Shown: positions 1-5,763, numbered from the stretch's first letter. The stretch: DNA of 8,805 nt from Alphaproteobacteria bacterium (GCA_029263555.1 JAJUFW010000091.1:1-8805), one strand, 5' to 3'. Program-made: numbers and translations. The notes: a model not told the origin generated them from the sequence alone.

Positions 1-371
1 AGCATTTCGACGCTGGCCCCATGATTGCCGCGCAACAGGGTCGTGTGCCGAAACATCGGCGTCTGCTCATCGGCGGCGACGTCGAAATGGCCGAGCCACA
101 TGCGCGCGTTGACCGTCGCCAGAAGCTCGCACACGGCCAGCCGCTTGGAGGCCGGGATCTTCATGTCGAACTGGCAGGAAAACTGCATCGCGCTGATCTC
201 GTCCTGCCAGAAGAAGAACAGCCGGTAGTTGCACCAACGCCCCGCAACGTCCACCAGCATTTCCTCGTTGCTGGTCCGCTCGAACGCCCAGTCGTTCGCG
301 GCCACGATCTCTTCCATAAGATCGAGCGGATTCTGGGTGAAGCTGGTGCTTTCAACGGACACTACCGTCAT
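1..371 (-). CDS. YbjN-family protein, 3' end cut by window edge
   Basis: The visible part is 123 codons of the N-terminus; the reading frame runs off the left edge. The start is ATG at 371-369, because a strong AGGAGG (complement of 381-386) lies 9 bases upstream. Another ATG at 378 is out of frame and sits too close to that site. The protein opens MTVVSVESTS and contains LMEEIVAANDWAFERTSNEEMLVDVAGR (residues 18-45 approximately), then an aromatic-rich strand YRLFFFWQDE (49-58), and later NARMWLGHFD (88-97) followed by a TPMFRHTTLL strand (104-113). This alternation of helix and strands, with a conserved GHF and an R-containing strand, is typical of the YbjN domain (type III secretion chaperone-like fold). 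The E. coli member is linked to stress and motility regulation, but no biochemical role is established. It is probably cytosolic: no signal peptide or membrane segment is visible. It lies 223 bases downstream of ubiK on the same strand. Family assignment is fairly sure; function is not. Confidence 0.85.
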   Translation of the reverse strand, partial: MTVVSVESTSFTQNPLDLMEEIVAANDWAFERTSNEEMLVDVAGRWCNYRLFFFWQDEISAMQFSCQFDMKIPASKRLAVCELLATVNARMWLGHFDVAADEQTPMFRHTTLLRGNHGASVEM

Positions 372-442
372 GCGTCATGCCCTCCTGTGGGCGCCTCGGG
401 CGCGGTCGGTTGTGTCTTCTCGCCACCGCCGGACCCTACAAG

Positions 443-463
443 ATCTGGTGGATACATCCAGAT
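443..463. repeat. Small inverted repeat upstream of the ybjN-like gene
   Basis: ATCTGG (443-448) and CCAGAT (458-463) form a perfect 6-bp inverted repeat with a 9-base loop; a nested TGGAT/ATCCA pair (449-453/456-460) competes with it. It sits in the 223-base gap between the 3' end of ubiK and the start of the ybjN-like gene, in the most A/T-rich patch of that gap. It could be an operator or a weak RNA hairpin in the leader. I see no convincing ubiK terminator in the gap, so co-transcription of the two minus-strand genes is possible. Confidence 0.3.
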
Positions 464-594
464 ATCGTAGGCAACCGGCAAGCGAGCCACTACGAGGGGA
501 ACGGTGTCATGGAGAACCGAACCGCGCAACTGGATTTGTGCAGGCTGCAGTGACCGCTCTTCTGAATGTACGCGGCGAACGGGCTGCCTGTTCC

Positions 595-963
595 CTATTC
601 CGACTTTCTCCGCCTAGCCGGCTTCCGGGGCTTCTCCCCGTCGGTGCCGTCGGCCTTCCGCACCGTCCGGGGCGTGCTGGCCGCGGCCCGGGCGGTCCGC
701 CGGCGCGGCGCGGCGGCCTCCGCCAGCCGGCTCTCCAGCGCCGCAAGCCGTTCGGCCATCGCCTCCTGCTCCTCCCGCGCCTTCACCGCCATGGCGCGGA
801 CGGCTTCGAACTCCTCGCGCGTGACCACGTCCATGCGGGACAGCACCCGCTCGAACTGCTGGCGGATCTGCGCCTCGACCTCGTCCCGCATGCCGAAGAT
901 CGTGCCCATGGCGCCGGAAACGACCCGCGTCAGATCATCAAGAATTCTGCTCTCGACCTGCAT
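595..963 (-). CDS. ubiK: Ubiquinone biosynthesis accessory factor UbiK (BMFP/DUF526 family)
   Basis: This 122-residue protein opens MQVESRILDDLTRVVSGAMG, an amphipathic helix typical of the BMFP/UbiK family. A charged helix follows (residues 26-45), then a coiled coil (about 48-84, heptad-like MAERLAALESRLAEAA), and finally a long basic tail rich in Arg, Lys, Ala and Pro (87-122). In E. coli, UbiK supports aerobic ubiquinone synthesis together with UbiJ; the Brucella homologue forms trimeric coiled coils and fuses membranes in vitro. It should act at the cytoplasmic membrane surface. The tail is longer than in the roughly 80-100 residue classical members, and its basic character suggests contact with acidic lipids or RNA (inference). 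I prefer ATG 963-961 to the in-frame ATG at 978 because the family normally begins at MQ and a G-rich ribosome-binding stretch fits 963 better. It is divergent from lgt. Confidence 0.88.
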   Translation of the reverse strand: MQVESRILDDLTRVVSGAMGTIFGMRDEVEAQIRQQFERVLSRMDVVTREEFEAVRAMAVKAREEQEAMAERLAALESRLAEAAAPRRRTARAAASTPRTVRKADGTDGEKPRKPARRRKSE

Positions 964-992
964 TGCAACAACCCCCATCCTTGCGGGCCCGG

Positions 993-1022
993 ACTATGGC
1001 GGGGAAGGCGGTCGCGTTGCAA
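993..1022 (-). promoter_or_regulatory. Candidate sigma70-type promoter for ubiK
   Basis: Read on the minus strand, TTGCAA (1022-1017) is followed after 18 bases by CATAGT (998-993). Transcription would begin near 986, leaving a leader of about 23 bases before the ATG at 963. The -10 matches the consensus only moderately (4 of 6). The same TTGCAA is used by the opposing lgt promoter. Confidence 0.35.
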
Positions 1023-1046
1023 GCGCGTCATCGGCTGGCCTATAAG
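1017..1046 (+). promoter_or_regulatory. Candidate sigma70-type promoter for lgt
   Basis: TTGCAA (1017-1022) is followed after 18 bases by TATAAG (1041-1046), which has 5 of 6 matches to the -10 consensus. A start near 1053 would give a leader of about 87 bases before the lgt ATG. No transcript data are available; the call rests on motif and spacing only. Confidence 0.55.
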
Positions 1047-1107
1047 TCACGCATTCCCCGCTGGATAGATAGGCTGCGATCGATCCGATTTCATCCGGCG
1101 CAGGCGC

Positions 1108-1143
1108 ATGTCCCCTCCTGACACCGACCAAGGTCGCGCATGA
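1108..1143 (+). other. Possible 11-codon upstream ORF overlapping the lgt start
   Basis: An ATG at 1108 opens an 11-residue frame (MSPPDTDQGRA) whose TGA (1141-1143) overlaps the lgt ATG at 1140 in an ATGA arrangement. The lgt ribosome-binding AAGG lies inside it. A weak GCAGG precedes its ATG. If translated it could couple ribosomes to lgt, but such short frames arise often by chance. Confidence 0.2.
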
Positions 1144-1952
1144 ACGGCATACCTTTCCCGGCGATCGATCCCGTGCTCATCGAGATCGGCCCCTTCGCCA
1201 TTCGCTGGTACGCGCTTGCCTATCTGGTCGGATTCGTCGCCGGCTGGAAATACACGGTCCATCTGGTCCGCACGGTTCCGGTCGGGCCGACCCCGCGCGA
1301 CATGGACGATTTCCTCACCTGGGCCGTGGTCGGGACGATCCTGGGCGGCCGGCTGGGCTATGTCCTTTTCTACAATAGCTCCTTCTACCTGGCCCACCCG
1401 CTGGAGGCGCTCCGAATCTGGGAAGGCGGCATGTCCTTCCATGGCGGCCTCCTCGGCGTCATCCTGGCAATGATCCTGTTCGCACGGAGGCGCGGCTTCT
1501 CCCCCTTCGCCATCGGCGACGTCGTCGCCGCAGCCGCCCCGATCGGCCTGTTCCTCGGCCGCCTCGCGAATTTCGTGAACGGCGAGCTGTTCGGCCGGGT
1601 GACCGACGTGCCCTGGGCCGTGATCTTTCCGAGGGGCGGCGATTTGCCGCGCCACCCGAGCCAGATCTACGAGGCGCTGCTGGAAGGCCTGGTCCTGTTT
1701 CTCGTGCTCTTCGTACTGGCCCGCCGGACCGAGCTGCGGCGCCGTCCGGGCATCGTCGGAGGCGCATTCCTGATCGGCTACGGACTCTGCCGCTTCGCTG
1801 TCGAGTTCTTCCGCGAGCCGGATGCCCAGCTCGGCTTCCTGTGGCTCGGCGCCACCATGGGGCAGCTCCTTTCGCTGCCGATGATCGCCGTCGGGATCTC
1901 CTTCGTGTGGCTGGCCTGCATCCGGCCGCCCGTTGCCCAGGGCGCCTCATGA
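1140..1952 (+). CDS. lgt: Phosphatidylglycerol-prolipoprotein diacylglyceryl transferase
   Basis: Lgt moves diacylglycerol from phosphatidylglycerol onto the lipobox cysteine of prolipoproteins, the first step of lipoprotein maturation in the inner membrane. The 270-residue protein has the expected series of membrane segments (roughly 12-34, 58-78, 100-116, 124-142, 180-195, 205-222 and 236-261). The family signature GRLANFVNGELFG occupies 140-152. Residues matching E. coli functional positions are Tyr24, His101 in FHGGL, Arg141, Asn144, Glu149, Gly152, and Arg218/Glu222 in RFAVEFFREPDAQ. HPSQIYE (172-178) is also conserved. All key residues are present, so the enzyme should be active. The ATG at 1140 is preceded by AGG (1131-1133) at good spacing and gives the usual N-terminus. 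The 3' end overlaps the next gene by four bases (ATGA), pointing to co-translation. Upstream is a divergent promoter region shared with ubiK. Confidence 0.97.
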   Translation: MNGIPFPAIDPVLIEIGPFAIRWYALAYLVGFVAGWKYTVHLVRTVPVGPTPRDMDDFLTWAVVGTILGGRLGYVLFYNSSFYLAHPLEALRIWEGGMSFHGGLLGVILAMILFARRRGFSPFAIGDVVAAAAPIGLFLGRLANFVNGELFGRVTDVPWAVIFPRGGDLPRHPSQIYEALLEGLVLFLVLFVLARRTELRRRPGIVGGAFLIGYGLCRFAVEFFREPDAQLGFLWLGATMGQLLSLPMIAVGISFVWLACIRPPVAQGAS

Positions 1953-3025
1953 GCGTAACGGAAATCCTGGCCCGGCGTATCGCGATCCAGGGCCCGATCA
2001 CGGTTTCCGACTACATGGCCGAGGCCTTGGGCCATCCCCGGTTCGGCTATTACACCACGCGCGATCCCTTCGGCGCCGCCGGCGACTTCATCACGGCGCC
2101 GGAGATTAGCCAGATGTTCGGCGAACTGATCGGCCTCTGGTGCGCCGATCTGTGGCTGCGCATGGGACGGCCGGCCCCGCTCCGCCTGATCGAGCTCGGC
2201 CCCGGTCGCGGCACCCTGATGGCCGACATGCTGCGCGCCTTCCGGAGCGTGGCCGATCTTTCGCGGTCCGTCCGGATACACTTGGTCGAGACCAGCCCGG
2301 TCCTGCGGTCGACCCAGGCCCGGACCCTGGCCGGCTTCGAGCCCGCCTGGCACGACCGTCTGTCGGAGGTGCCGGACGGCCCCTCCATCATCGTCGCGAA
2401 CGAGCTGTTCGACGCCCTTCCGATCCGGCAGTTCCAGATGACGCCGGACGGATGGCGCGAGCGGCTGGTCGACCTTGCCGAGGAGGAGGGGCGGTTCCGA
2501 TTCGTCCTGTCCCGGCACCCCGACCCCATCGTCGCCCTGATCCCGCGGGAGCTCGACCGCGCGCCGGTGGGCAGCGTTGCGGAACTCTGCCCTCTCGGGC
2601 TGTCCCTGGCGGCAGAGATCGGCCGGCGTGCCGCCGCCGGTGGCGCGGGCCTGATCGTCGACTACGGCTATGACCGCCCGGGTACCGGCAGCACCCTGCA
2701 AGCGGTCCTGCGCCATGCCTTCGCCGACCCGCTTGTCCGTCCCGGGGAGGCGGACCTGACCGCCCATGTGGATTTCCGCGCCCTCGGCGATTCGGGCCGG
2801 GCGGCCGGCGCCCTGGTCGCGGGGCCGGTCGGCCAGGGCCGCTTCCTCCGCGCGCTTGGCATCGCCGAACGGGCAGCGACGCTGAAGAAGCGGGCGACCG
2901 CCGCCCAGGCGGCCGACATCGATGCGGCGCTTGCGCGCCTCACCGAGCCGGACCAGATGGGCACGCTGTTCAAGGCCATGGCCTTCGTTCATCCCGGGCT
3001 TGGCGAGCCGGCGGGTTTCGCCTAG
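1949..3025 (+). CDS. Class I SAM-dependent methyltransferase, MidA/NDUFAF7 family
   Basis: This 358-residue protein belongs to the MidA/NDUFAF7 family (COG1565). In mitochondria, NDUFAF7 dimethylates an arginine of the NDUFS2 subunit of complex I, an early assembly step. By homology the bacterial substrate may be the NuoD-like subunit, but that is inference. Seen in the sequence: GDFITAPEISQMFGELIG (45-62), the SAM-binding glycine-rich loop ELGPGRGTLM (82-91), the acidic strand end HLVETSPVLR (111-120), ANELFDALPIRQF (150-162), VDYGY (237-241), DLTAHVDF (269-276) and a C-terminal MGTLFKAMAF (337-346). These are all hallmark blocks of the family and the length is normal for bacteria. The start at 1949 overlaps the lgt stop as ATGA, so translational coupling is likely; an upstream GTG at 1841 would lie deep inside lgt and add non-family sequence. 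No membrane segment is seen, so it is cytosolic. pgeF follows 24 bases later. Confidence 0.9.
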   Translation: MSVTEILARRIAIQGPITVSDYMAEALGHPRFGYYTTRDPFGAAGDFITAPEISQMFGELIGLWCADLWLRMGRPAPLRLIELGPGRGTLMADMLRAFRSVADLSRSVRIHLVETSPVLRSTQARTLAGFEPAWHDRLSEVPDGPSIIVANELFDALPIRQFQMTPDGWRERLVDLAEEEGRFRFVLSRHPDPIVALIPRELDRAPVGSVAELCPLGLSLAAEIGRRAAAGGAGLIVDYGYDRPGTGSTLQAVLRHAFADPLVRPGEADLTAHVDFRALGDSGRAAGALVAGPVGQGRFLRALGIAERAATLKKRATAAQAADIDAALARLTEPDQMGTLFKAMAFVHPGLGEPAGFA

Positions 3026-3049
3026 GACGGGTTACGCATAGGAAAGCGC

Positions 3050-3817
3050 ATGATCCGAACGCCCTCCCTCTCCCGCCTGGACGGCATCCGACACGCCTTC
3101 TTCACCCGCGAGGGCGGCGTGAGCACCGGCCTTTACGCCTCGCGCAATGTCGGGCTCGGCTCCGCCGACCGGCGCGAGGACGTGATCCGGAACCGCGCCC
3201 TGTGCACCGCGGATCTCCGGGCCGAGGCGCTGGTGACCGTCCACCAGGTCCACAGCCCCGACGTCGCCGTCGTGTCCGAGCCGTGGCCGCCGGAGCGCGC
3301 TCCGCGCGCCGACGCCCTCGTGACCGACCGGCCCGGGCTGGCGCTCGGCGTCCTGACCGCGGATTGCGCGCCGGTTCTGTTCGCCGACGAGAAGGCGGGC
3401 GTGATCGGGGCGGCCCATGCCGGATGGAAGGGTGCCCTCACGGGCGTGCTGGAAGCCACGGTCGAGGCAATGGTAGGCCTGGGCGCCGAAGCCCGGAGAA
3501 TCGCCGCTGCGGTCGGCCCGCGCATCGGCGCGGAGAGCTACGAGGTCGGTCCGGAATTCCGGGACCGATTCATCGCCGAACGGGCGGCGAATGCCCGGTT
3601 CTTCGTGCCCTCCGCCCGGGAGGGGCATCATCTCTTCGATCTCGGCGGCTATGTCGCGGCACGGCTGGAGGCGCTGGGACTCGTCCATGTCGAGCTTGCA
3701 GCCTGCGACACGCTCACCGACGAGCGGCGTTTCTACAGCTATCGACGCTCCGTCCTGCGCGGCGAGCCCGATTACGGGCGCCAACTCTCTGCGATCGTCC
3801 TCGAAGGCAGCCGTTGA
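3050..3817 (+). CDS. pgeF: Peptidoglycan editing factor PgeF (YfiH/FAMIN, multicopper oxidase-like laccase domain)
   Basis: The 255-residue protein is a full-length YfiH/DUF152 family member. The E. coli homologue keeps non-canonical residues out of the peptidoglycan stem peptide; related proteins (human FAMIN/LACC1) act on purine nucleosides as phosphorylase and adenosine deaminase. The metal or active-site residues are all present: VHQVHS (64-69, His68), TADCAPVL (103-110, Cys106) and AAHAGWKG (121-128, His123). Other family blocks are FFTREGGVS (17-25), AVGPRIGAESYEVG (154-167) and CDTLTDERRFYSYRR (219-233). It has no signal peptide, so it acts in the cytosol. The ATG at 3050 is preceded by AGGAA (3040-3044). 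It sits 24 bases after the methyltransferase gene and probably ends the lgt transcription unit. The old name polyphenol oxidase/laccase reflects in vitro activity and is likely not the physiological role. Confidence 0.95.
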   Translation: MIRTPSLSRLDGIRHAFFTREGGVSTGLYASRNVGLGSADRREDVIRNRALCTADLRAEALVTVHQVHSPDVAVVSEPWPPERAPRADALVTDRPGLALGVLTADCAPVLFADEKAGVIGAAHAGWKGALTGVLEATVEAMVGLGAEARRIAAAVGPRIGAESYEVGPEFRDRFIAERAANARFFVPSAREGHHLFDLGGYVAARLEALGLVHVELAACDTLTDERRFYSYRRSVLRGEPDYGRQLSAIVLEGSR

Positions 3818-3834
3818 ACTGCGGAATTGAGGCC

Positions 3835-3903
3835 ATGCCCTACATGTTCATGTTCGTCTTCCTGTGCGTGCTCGGCCTGGTGGTGAGCTGTGCGGTTTCA
3901 TGA
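3835..3903 (+). CDS. Possible 22-residue hydrophobic peptide, lipoprotein-like
   Basis: An ATG at 3835 opens a short frame, MPYMFMFVFLCVLGLVVSCAVS, ending with TGA at 3901-3903. Nearly the whole peptide is one hydrophobic segment. Near its end LVVSC resembles a relaxed lipobox, which would leave a mature peptide of only four residues; a single transmembrane micropeptide is equally possible. It begins 18 bases after the pgeF stop, with only a weak, too-close GAGG as ribosome-binding site. I do not recognise a family. It could be a real micropeptide of the lgt-pgeF unit or a chance frame; the density of hydrophobic codons outside any other gene is the main argument in favour. Confidence 0.3.
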   Translation: MPYMFMFVFLCVLGLVVSCAVS

Positions 3904-3924
3904 CGTCTGAATGACCCGCAGACG
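3904..3924 (+). terminator. Weak hairpin after pgeF and the small ORF
   Basis: CGTCTG (3904-3909) and CAGACG (3919-3924) form a 6-bp stem with a 9-base loop, starting on the base after the stop of the 22-codon frame. Only three T residues follow (3928-3930), and they are part of the predicted prs -35. It may help end the lgt-pgeF transcript, but it is not a strong intrinsic terminator. Confidence 0.3.
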
Positions 3925-3927
3925 ACG

Positions 3928-3956
3928 TTTACACGGCGGAACCACGCTGATATATC
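3928..3956 (+). promoter_or_regulatory. Candidate sigma70-type promoter for prs
   Basis: TTTACA (3928-3933) and TATATC (3951-3956) are separated by exactly 17 bases, the best promoter-like pair in the window. Transcription would start around 3963, giving a leader of about 67 bases. It separates prs from the lgt-pgeF group as an independent unit. Confidence 0.6.
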
Positions 3957-3964
3957 CACCGCGC

Positions 3965-3995
3965 GTTTCCGGGGGCCTGCTGCACTGCCGGAAAC
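3965..3995 (+). promoter_or_regulatory. Hairpin in the prs leader
   Basis: GTTTCCGG (3965-3972) and CCGGAAAC (3988-3995) are a perfect 8-bp inverted repeat with a 15-base loop, beginning within a few bases of the predicted prs transcription start. It could be a 5' stabilising hairpin or a regulatory element. Further down, GGGC/GCCC (4018-4021/4026-4029) could fold over part of the ribosome-binding AGAAGGG (4014-4020) just before the ATG. Confidence 0.4.
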
Positions 3996-4029
3996 ACCTC
4001 CTTTCCCTGGGACAGAAGGGCCAGCGCCC

Positions 4030-4962
4030 ATGAAGATCATCGCCGGCAACAGCAATCGGCCGCTGAGCGAGGCGATCTCCGCATATCTCCAGACCCCCCT
4101 GACCAAGGCCTCCATCCGGAGATTCGCCGACATGGAGGTCTTCGTCGAGATCCTGGAGAACGTCCGCGGTGAAGACGTTTTCGTCATCCAATCCACCAGC
4201 TATCCCGCCAATGACAACCTGATGGAGCTGCTGGTGACGATGGATGCGCTCCGCCGGGGTTCGGCGCGTCGCATCACCGCAGTCCTCCCCTATTACGGAT
4301 ATGCCCGGCAGGACCGGAAGACCGGGCCGCGCACGCCGATTTCCGCCAAGCTGGTCGCCAACCTGATCACCCAGGCCGGAGCCGACCGTGTCCTGACGCT
4401 TGATCTACACGCCGGGCAGATCCAGGGCTTCTTCGACATCCCGCTGGACAACCTTTTCGCCGCCCCGGTGTTCGCCAAGGACATCCAGGAGAGGCGGGAC
4501 GGCAGCGACCTGGTCATCGTCTCGCCCGACGTGGGCGGCGTCGTTCGCGCCCGGGCCATCGCCAAGCGGCTGGAAGCCGACCTTGCCATCATCGACAAGC
4601 GGCGTGAGCGGGCCGGGGTGTCCGAGGTGATGAACATCATCGGCGACGTGGCGGGCCGGAAATGCATCCTGGTCGACGACATCGTCGACAGCGCCGGGAC
4701 GCTCTGCAACGCGGCCGTCGCCCTCATGGAAAAGGGCGCCAAGTCCGTCTCGGCCTACGCCACCCATGGCGTGCTGTCCGGCGGCGCGGTCGCTCGGGTC
4801 GCAGCCTCCCCGATCGAGGAGCTGGTCACGACGGACTCGATCCTTGCGACTGAGGCGGTGCGGGTCAGCCACAACATCCGCCAGATCACCATCGCCTCGC
4901 TGATCGGCGAAGCGATGCAGCGCATCTCCGACGAACGGTCGGTTTCGTCGCTGTTCGACTAG
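4030..4962 (+). CDS. prs: Ribose-phosphate pyrophosphokinase (PRPP synthetase)
   Basis: Prs joins ribose 5-phosphate and ATP to give PRPP, the precursor for purines, pyrimidines, histidine, tryptophan and NAD; it works in the cytosol as a hexamer of the class I type. The 310-residue length is typical. Conserved blocks seen are QSTSYPANDNLMELL (54-68), LPYYGYARQDRK (86-97), the family signature DLHAGQIQGFFDIP (125-138, with metal-binding His127), the flexible catalytic loop KRRER (190-194) and the PRPP-binding loop VDDIVDSAGTL (215-225). All catalytic residues appear intact. The start ATG at 4030 has AGAAGGG nine bases upstream and gives the usual MKIIAGNSN beginning. It has its own candidate promoter and a hairpin leader. 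rplY follows after 145 bases. The prs-rplY-pth neighbourhood is widely kept in proteobacteria. Confidence 0.98.
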   Translation: MKIIAGNSNRPLSEAISAYLQTPLTKASIRRFADMEVFVEILENVRGEDVFVIQSTSYPANDNLMELLVTMDALRRGSARRITAVLPYYGYARQDRKTGPRTPISAKLVANLITQAGADRVLTLDLHAGQIQGFFDIPLDNLFAAPVFAKDIQERRDGSDLVIVSPDVGGVVRARAIAKRLEADLAIIDKRRERAGVSEVMNIIGDVAGRKCILVDDIVDSAGTLCNAAVALMEKGAKSVSAYATHGVLSGGAVARVAASPIEELVTTDSILATEAVRVSHNIRQITIASLIGEAMQRISDERSVSSLFD

Positions 4963-4975
4963 GAACCGGAAGCCC

Positions 4976-5013
4976 GGCCGACCGGCTCCGGCCCTTGCCA
5001 GGGCCGGTCGGCC
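4976..5013 (+). terminator. Strong hairpin after prs, with two alternative folds
   Basis: GGCCGACCGG (4976-4985) and CCGGTCGGCC (5004-5013) pair perfectly over 10 bp. An alternative inner stem, CCGGCCC (4988-4994) with GGGCCGG (5001-5007), pairs 7 bp around TTGCCA and uses part of the same right arm, so the two folds exclude each other. It begins 13 bases after the prs stop. No T-run follows, so it may protect the prs 3' end or pause polymerase rather than terminate by itself. Confidence 0.55.
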
Positions 5014-5024
5014 TGGGATATACG
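4995..5024 (+). promoter_or_regulatory. Weak candidate promoter for rplY
   Basis: TTGCCA (4995-5000) and TATACG (5019-5024) are 18 bases apart. The -35 lies in the loop of the prs 3' hairpin. Transcription would start near 5031 and give rplY a leader of roughly 77 bases containing the next hairpin. Motif match is moderate only. Confidence 0.35.
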
Positions 5025-5054
5025 GTCGCCGCCCTGCGAGATCGGGGCATATCC

Positions 5055-5093
5055 GGCGCCGACACCCCTGGAGGTCGGCGTCTTTGTTCATTT
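5055..5093 (+). terminator. Terminator-like hairpin in the rplY leader (possible attenuator)
   Basis: CGCCGAC (5057-5063) and GTCGGCG (5074-5080) form a perfect 7-bp stem, extendable by two pairs (5055-5056 with 5081-5082, one of them G-T), with a 10-base loop. The T-rich stretch TCTTTGTTCATTT (5081-5093) follows directly. This is the only hairpin in the window with a terminator-like T tract. It ends just before the rplY ribosome-binding AAGGAG (5095-5100), so it either stops prs read-through or acts as an attenuator controlling rplY-pth. Confidence 0.55.
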
Positions 5094-5107
5094 CAAGGAG
5101 ACAAGAC

Positions 5108-5731
5108 ATGGCCGAGACGATTGTCATCGAGGCCGAGGCGCGCGACCGGGCCGGTAAGGGGGCAGCACGGGCGGCGCGTCGGGCCGGCATGATTCCGGGC
5201 GTCATCTATGGCGGCAAGGAGCCGCCGCTCATGATCAACATCGCGCAGCGGGCGCTGACCAAGATCCTCAAGGATCCGGCCCAGATGACGCATCTCTACG
5301 AGATCAAGGTCGGCGGCAGCAGCCATCGGGCGCTGATGCGCGACGTGCAGCGTGATCCGGTCACCGATTTCGCGATCCACATCGACTTCCTGCGCGTCAG
5401 CGGCGCCGCGTCGATCGAGATCGAGGTGCCGGTCCGGTTCGTGAACGACGACAAGGCCCCCGGCATCAAGCGCGGCGGCGTGCTGAACGTTGTCCGGCAC
5501 ACGATCGAGCTTACCTGCCGTCCGGACGCGATCCCCGAGGAAGTGGTCGTCGACCTGACCGGCCTGGATATCGGCGACAGCCTGCACATCAGCGCGGTCA
5601 AGCTGCCCGAAGGCGTCCGCCCGACGATCACCGACCGCGACTTCACCGTCGCCACAATCGCCGCCCCGTCGGCCGTCCGGGCCGAGGCGTCCGAGGCGCG
5701 TGAGGGTGATGCCGCCGAGGGCGAAGAGTAA
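5108..5731 (+). CDS. rplY: 50S ribosomal protein bL25, CTC/TL5 type
   Basis: This 207-residue protein is the long (general stress protein CTC) form of bL25, which binds 5S rRNA in the large ribosomal subunit. The N-terminal 5S-binding domain (about 1-95) shows the conserved run RDRAGKGAARAARRAGMIPGVIYGG (12-36) and HRALMRDVQRDPVTDFAIHIDFLRV (73-97). The C-terminal beta domain (about 98-185) includes EVPVRFVNDDKAPGIKRGG (106-124) and VDLTGLDIGDSLHISAVKLPEGV (148-170). An acidic Glu/Ala tail (190-207) is usual for alphaproteobacterial members. The start at ATG 5108 is supported by AAGGAG seven bases upstream; a TTG at 5084 would place the start inside a hairpin T-tract and add eight non-family residues. 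It is 32 bases before pth, almost certainly in one operon with it. The two-hairpin leader upstream may control it. Confidence 0.97.
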   Translation: MAETIVIEAEARDRAGKGAARAARRAGMIPGVIYGGKEPPLMINIAQRALTKILKDPAQMTHLYEIKVGGSSHRALMRDVQRDPVTDFAIHIDFLRVSGAASIEIEVPVRFVNDDKAPGIKRGGVLNVVRHTIELTCRPDAIPEEVVVDLTGLDIGDSLHISAVKLPEGVRPTITDRDFTVATIAAPSAVRAEASEAREGDAAEGEE

Positions 5732-5763
5732 GGGGCGGACAGGCGCCAGCCTGACCGACGGCC

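Noticed and set aside
964..978. ATG at 978 as the ubiK start
   Set aside because: It adds five residues ahead of the family's usual MQ start and leaves only the adjoining AAGG as a ribosome-binding site, too close to be used.
229..1068. 279-codon plus-strand frame across the ybjN-like and ubiK genes
   Set aside because: It is antisense to two recognisable genes, has no family-like sequence and no ribosome-binding site; long open shadow frames are common in G+C-rich DNA.
1778..2992. 404-codon minus-strand frame opposite the methyltransferase gene
   Set aside because: The plus-strand protein carries all MidA/NDUFAF7 motifs; the antisense product is low-complexity Arg/Gly/Ala-rich and matches nothing I know.
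5084..5107. TTG at 5084 as the rplY start
   Set aside because: It lies in the T-tract of the leader hairpin, and the strong AAGGAG at 5095-5100 is placed exactly for ATG 5108.
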